Source: JADJPO01 sp046330955 (GTDB lineage: Bacteria; Actinomycetota; Actinomycetes; Actinomycetales; Kineosporiaceae). From it: 64,000 bases of DNA. Shown in pieces: positions 60,718-64,000 of this stretch. The DNA lies in NCBI GenBank assembly GCA_046330955.1, contig JAXLRT010000001.1, forward strand, positions 352,455 to 416,454. Direction: 5' to 3'. Positions within the stretch are counted from its first letter, which is position 1; each line of letters begins with the position of its first letter. The translations under genes were made by a program, and so were the position numbers. Below the pieces are notes generated by a model. That model was not told the DNA's origin, did not search any database, and was given only the letters and a program-made list of their open reading frames with translations.

Positions 60718-61644
60718 ATGACGGGTGTCGTGGTCGTGGGAAGCCTCAATGCCGACCTGGTCGCCTACGCCGAGCGCCTGCCCGGCGACGGCGAGACGGT
60801 GCACGGGCACGCCTTCGCGCGGGCCGCCGGTGGCAAGGGACTCAATCAAGCCGTGGCCGCAGCCCGCGGCGGGTCGCCCACCGTGATGCTGGGCTGCGTG
60901 GGCGATGACGACCTGGGTGCCTTCCTGCTCGACCAGGCGAGCGCGGCCGGCGTCGACGTCTCGGGCGTGGCGACCGAACCCGGCGCGAGCGGGGTCGCGC
61001 TGATCAGCGTGGACGATGCCGCCGCCAACCGGATCATCGTGGTGGCGGGGGCGAACGCGGCCCTGACCGCCGAGCGGGTCGAGATCGCCTTCGCCGCGCT
61101 CGCCTCACCGCCCGCCGTGGTGCTGTGTCAACTCGAGACCCCGCTGGACGGCGTCGCCGCCGCACTGCGTCTCGGCCGGCGGTCCGGGGCGGTCACCGTG
61201 CTGAACCCGGCCCCTGCCACCACCCTGCCGGCCGAGGTGTTGGCCGAGGTGGACTGGTTGATCCCCAACGAGTTCGAGGCCTCGCTGGTGCTCGGGGAGC
61301 CGGTCAGCGTGGCCACCACCGAGGCGGCCCTGGACGTCGCCCGCCGGCTGCGCGAGCACGGCCCACGGGCGGTGGTGATCACCCTCGGCGCGCGCGGGGC
61401 GATCGCGATCGACCCGGACGGCGTCGAGCATGTCTTGTCGGCCTTCCGCGTGACGCCGGTCGACACCACCGCCGCCGGCGACGCGTTCTGTGGTGGTTTC
61501 GCGGCCGCCCTGGCCCGCGGCGTCCCCGTGGCCACCGCCCTACGCCGCGCCTGCGCCACCGGCGCGCTGGCCACCACCCGACCCGGCGCCGTCCCCTCGA
61601 TCCCCACCGAGGCCGAGGTCGACACCCTCCTCACCACCCCCTGA
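60718..61644 (+). CDS. rbsK: Ribokinase (PfkB family)
   Basis: A 308-residue sugar kinase phosphorylating ribose (or a related sugar) at O5. PfkB signatures are GGKGLNQAVAAARGG near the N-terminus and DTTAAGDAFCGGFAAAL with the catalytic Asp near the C-terminus, plus LNPAPATTLP and IPNEFEASLVLG. The length matches RbsK. It is not linked to an ABC ribose transporter, so substrate is by homology. Copy B of the 102-bp repeat begins four bases after the stop. Confidence 0.88.
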   Translation: MTGVVVVGSLNADLVAYAERLPGDGETVHGHAFARAAGGKGLNQAVAAARGGSPTVMLGCVGDDDLGAFLLDQASAAGVDVSGVATEPGASGVALISVDDAAANRIIVVAGANAALTAERVEIAFAALASPPAVVLCQLETPLDGVAAALRLGRRSGAVTVLNPAPATTLPAEVLAEVDWLIPNEFEASLVLGEPVSVATTEAALDVARRLREHGPRAVVITLGARGAIAIDPDGVEHVLSAFRVTPVDTTAAGDAFCGGFAAALARGVPVATALRRACATGALATTRPGAVPSIPTEAEVDTLLTTP

Positions 61645-61647
61645 CCA

Positions 61648-61749
61648 AACCCGCTCATGCTCCGCGGGTGACCGGCGATGCTCCGCGGCTGACGGTTTGA
61701 CATCGTTATCTCGACGCGTGCGCTGTCAGCTGCGGAGCATGAGCGGGTT
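61648..61749 (-). repeat. 102-bp palindromic intergenic element, copy B
   Basis: Same ends as copy A: AACCCGCTCATGCTCCGC at 61648-61665 and GCGGAGCATGAGCGGGTT at 61732-61749, but with the duplicated arm (ATGCTCCGC, 61678-61686) on the left, so it is inverted relative to A and C. It overlaps the 3' end of the MFS gene and contains its TAA stop. Confidence 0.85.
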
Positions 61750-63004
61750 GGCGGCGGAGGATCAGCCAGGCGAGGGCGACCAGGCCGGCGGCCAGTGACA
61801 CCAGGCCACCGCCGAGGATGGTCCAGCGGGCACCGAACTGCTCTCCGATCCAGCCCACGATCGGTGAGCCGACCGGGGTCCCGCCCATGAAGATCGCAAT
61901 GTAGAGCGCCATCACGCGACCGCGCATCGCGGGTTCGGTGGCCAACTGCACGCTGGTGTTGGCCGCGGTCATCAGGGTCAAAGCACACAGGCCGACGGGG
62001 ATCAGCGCCAGGGCGAACGTGAGGTAGCTGGGCATCAGGGCCGCCACCACACAGCTCACGCCGAACGCCACCGTGGCCCCCACGACCAGCGGCAACGCCG
62101 GACGCTCACGCCGCGCCGCCAGCAGTGATCCGGCCAGCGACCCGATCGCCATCACCGAACCCAGCAGGCCGTACTCCCCCGCGCCCTTGTGAAACGCCAG
62201 CCGGGCCATCAACGCGGTGGTGAGCTGGAAGTTCAGCCCGAAGGTGCCGACCACACCGACCAGTGCCATGGTCACCATGATCTCCGGACGGCGTCGCACG
62301 TAGCCGAGCCCGGCCCGCAGCCCGCCTCTCCCGGCGGCCGGCCGGGGCGAGGCGATGAGATCGGGCCGGTGCATGCGGGTGAGTGAGATCAGGACGGCGC
62401 CGAAGGACGCCGCGTTGATCAGGAACACCGGCCCGGTGCCGAGCCAGTGGATCAGCAGTCCGGCCACTCCGGGGCCGATCAGCCGCCCGCCGTGGAACGA
62501 GGCGCTGTTCAGCCCGACCGCATTGGGCAGGTCGCCCTCGGGCACCAGTTGCGAGACGAACGCCTGCCGGGCCGGCGCGTCGACCGCGCTCACCGTGCCG
62601 AGCAGCGCCGCCAGCAGGTAGACGTGCCAGAGCTGGGCGACGCCGGTGACGACCAGGACGCCGAGGACCAGGGCGGTCAGCGCCGACGTCGCCTGGGTGG
62701 CCATGAGCAGGCGGCGGCGGTCGAACCGATCGGCGAGCACTCCGGCCACCGGAGCGAGCACCAGCATCGGGGCGAACTGCAGGCCGGTCGTGATGCCCAC
62801 CGCCAGGCCGGAATCCGCGGTCAGCACCGTGAGCACGAGCCAGTCCTGCGCCACCCGCTGCATCCAGGTGCCGGTGTTGGAGATGATCGCCCCCACCGCC
62901 CAGCGCCGATAGTTCGGGTGCTGCAGCGCGCGGAACGTGGGACTCACGAGCGGGTTGGCCTCCTCGATGGCTACTCGCGACAACCCCGCCTCGCCCGTCG
63001 TCAT
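61706..63004 (-). CDS. MFS transporter (EntS-like, MFS_3)
   Basis: A 432-residue major facilitator with 12 helices, starting FRALQHPNYRRWAVGAIISNTGTWMQRVAQDWLVL, the hallmark of the MFS_3/enterobactin-exporter-like group. The loop signature GVLADRFDRRRLLM lies between helices 2 and 3. It probably exports a small molecule. Substrate unknown. The last ~14 codons (PAHAPQLTAHASR) and the stop are supplied by repeat copy B, meaning the original C-terminus was replaced. Confidence 0.9.
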   Translation of the reverse strand: MTTGEAGLSRVAIEEANPLVSPTFRALQHPNYRRWAVGAIISNTGTWMQRVAQDWLVLTVLTADSGLAVGITTGLQFAPMLVLAPVAGVLADRFDRRRLLMATQATSALTALVLGVLVVTGVAQLWHVYLLAALLGTVSAVDAPARQAFVSQLVPEGDLPNAVGLNSASFHGGRLIGPGVAGLLIHWLGTGPVFLINAASFGAVLISLTRMHRPDLIASPRPAAGRGGLRAGLGYVRRRPEIMVTMALVGVVGTFGLNFQLTTALMARLAFHKGAGEYGLLGSVMAIGSLAGSLLAARRERPALPLVVGATVAFGVSCVVAALMPSYLTFALALIPVGLCALTLMTAANTSVQLATEPAMRGRVMALYIAIFMGGTPVGSPIVGWIGEQFGARWTILGGGLVSLAAGLVALAWLILRRQPAHAPQLTAHASR

Positions 63005-63030
63005 TCCCGGCCGGCTCGGACCCCGGCCCC

Positions 63031-63132
63031 AACCTGGTCATGCTCCGCTGGTGACGCACTCCGAGGCCTGCCAACGTTGTCAAAGCGTTCGCTGCGGAGC
63101 ACGGGCAGTCACCCGCGGAGCATGAGCGGGTT
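63031..63132 (+). repeat. 102-bp palindromic intergenic element, copy C
   Basis: Left end AACCTGGTCATGCTCCGC (63031-63048, two changes from copies A and B), right end GCGGAGCATGAGCGGGTT (63115-63132), with a duplicated, slightly decayed right arm at 63095-63106. It fills the divergent space between the MFS gene and the DNA glycosylase-like gene. Confidence 0.85.
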
Positions 63133-63160
63133 TGGTGGGGGTGTGTGGCAGGGTGCGGGG

Positions 63161-64000
63161 ATGGCTGTGGTGCCGTCGGTGAGCTGGGGGCAGGTGCATG
63201 CCTGGCGGTTGGGGCGGCAGTTCGACGTGAGCTCGGCGGTGGAGGCCGCTCGACGACTCTGCGGGGTGCAGGCTCAGGTGAGTTCGGCGGCCGAGTTGGC
63301 GGTCGCCGTCCGGCTGGATGCGGCCGGCGCGGACCCCGGCGACACGCTCGCGGCGGCGCTGCAGCGGGGCGAGCTGCTGCGCACCTGGGCGATGCGCGGC
63401 ACCCTGCACGTACTGCACCCCGAGGACGCCGCGGCCTTCCTGACGCTGGCCGCCGCGCCGCGCAGCTGGGCCAAGGGGTCGTGGCAGAAGACGTACCTGA
63501 CGCTCGACCAGGTCGAGCGGCTCGAGGCCGCGGTCGCCGAACTGCTGGCGGACGGCGTCCCGCGCACCCGGGACGAGCTGGTCGCCCACCTGCGCGAGAC
63601 CCCGGACGGCGAACAGCTGGCCGATCAGGTCGCCTCGTCCTGGGGGTCCGCCCTCAAACCCCTGGCCTGGCAAGGGATCCTGTGCAACGGACCCAGCCAG
63701 GGCAGCAAGGTCACCTTCACCCGGCCGCAGGACGCGGCGTCCGGTTGGCCGGGGTTGATGGCGGTGGACGACGCTGCGCGCCACGCCATCCCGGCGTACC
63801 TGGCCGCGTTCGGCCCCGCCGACCCGGCGGCCTTCGACGCCTGGCTGCTGCGCGGCGCCACCTCGAAACCCACGCTGCGGCAATGGTTCGCCGACCTGGG
63901 CAACGAGCTGTCGCCGGTCGACGTCGAGGGCACCCGGCTGCTCGCCCGCACTCAGGACGTCGACGCCCTGGCCGCCACCGACCCCGCGAACCCGGCTCAC
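63161..64000 (+). CDS. AlkZ/YcaQ-like winged-helix DNA glycosylase, 3' end beyond window
   Basis: At least 280 residues, open to the window edge. It belongs to the HTH_42 winged-helix family (PF06224-like). The segment LCGVQAQVSSAAELAV places Gln37 and Gln39 as the Q-x-Q motif that is catalytic in AlkZ, a glycosylase that removes bulky or crosslinked N7-alkyl guanines, and LRTWAMRGTLHVLHPED is also conserved. Family members protect antibiotic producers from their own genotoxins or act in general alkyl repair. No biosynthetic cluster is visible here. The ATG at 63161 lies 28 bp after repeat copy C. Confidence 0.82.
   Translation, partial: MAVVPSVSWGQVHAWRLGRQFDVSSAVEAARRLCGVQAQVSSAAELAVAVRLDAAGADPGDTLAAALQRGELLRTWAMRGTLHVLHPEDAAAFLTLAAAPRSWAKGSWQKTYLTLDQVERLEAAVAELLADGVPRTRDELVAHLRETPDGEQLADQVASSWGSALKPLAWQGILCNGPSQGSKVTFTRPQDAASGWPGLMAVDDAARHAIPAYLAAFGPADPAAFDAWLLRGATSKPTLRQWFADLGNELSPVDVEGTRLLARTQDVDALAATDPANPAH

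Noticed and set aside
1..64000. CRISPR array, prophage or integrative element
   Set aside because: No regularly spaced repeats, integrase, terminase or attachment duplication was seen; the accessory features are small and scattered.

Overview
The window is a single stretch of very GC-rich DNA with codon use typical of Actinomycetota. That placement is supported by GTG starts, ATGA/GTGA stop-start overlaps, several leaderless-looking -10 boxes, an actinobacterial-type c-di-AMP riboswitch before an NlpC/P60 gene, DUF2510 proteins, a DUF222-HNH gene behind a LexA-type SOS box, and a DtxR regulator. Genus cannot be fixed from the sequence. No rRNA, tRNA, CRISPR array, integrase or intact transposase was recognised. 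It reads as ordinary chromosome with small accessory pockets.

Layout. 1-11.4 kb: a Vps62-like membrane protein, an ABC-F ATPase, two convergent FHA proteins, a Ppx/GppA phosphatase, and a GT4 glycosyltransferase divergent from a PIG-L deacetylase/kinase pair. 11.5-22.6 kb: a long leftward run with acyl-CoA dehydrogenase, thiolase, FadB-type enzyme, PAS-GGDEF, HDOD, and a membrane-anchored barnase-type RNase with its barstar. Its upstream end faces a GMC oxidoreductase-TetR pair across two copies of a 19-bp palindrome. 22.7-32 kb: universal stress protein, HNH protein, riboswitch-controlled NlpC/P60 hydrolase, DtxR, photolyase, an RTX-like secreted protein, a candidate structured RNA (29.5-29.8 kb), two small membrane proteins, SixA-like phosphatase and PdxH.

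32-39.2 kb: a compact six-gene operon for a membrane complex of the hydrogenase-4/complex I superfamily. Its large subunit has lost the cysteines that hold nickel-iron, so it looks like an energy-converting-hydrogenase-related (Ehr) complex and not a hydrogenase. 39.4-47 kb: SerC, an orphan extracytoplasmic sensor, a beta-propeller-like membrane protein, a methyltransferase, an APH-like kinase, a collapsed ABC transporter locus, a 2TM protein and a Spo0M-like protein. 47-55 kb: a 39-bp terminal-inverted-repeat element, an SOS-box-controlled but frameshifted DUF222-HNH gene, an ArsR/AHSA1 pair, a DUF2237 protein, a GNAT fragment and three tandem DUF2510-TM-FN3 paralogues sharing a four-cysteine C-terminal module. 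55-64 kb: L-serine dehydratase, CPBP protein, O-antigen-ligase-like protein with a secreted partner, lipoprotein, PhyH-type dioxygenase, ribokinase, MFS exporter and a window-truncated AlkZ-like DNA glycosylase.

The most unusual signals are non-coding: the promoter-linked structured RNA at about 29,497-29,757, and a family of exactly 102-bp palindromic elements present three times (23,217; 61,648; 63,031), one of which supplies the last codons of the MFS gene. All calls rest on reading the sequence and on general knowledge of protein families. No database search was run.
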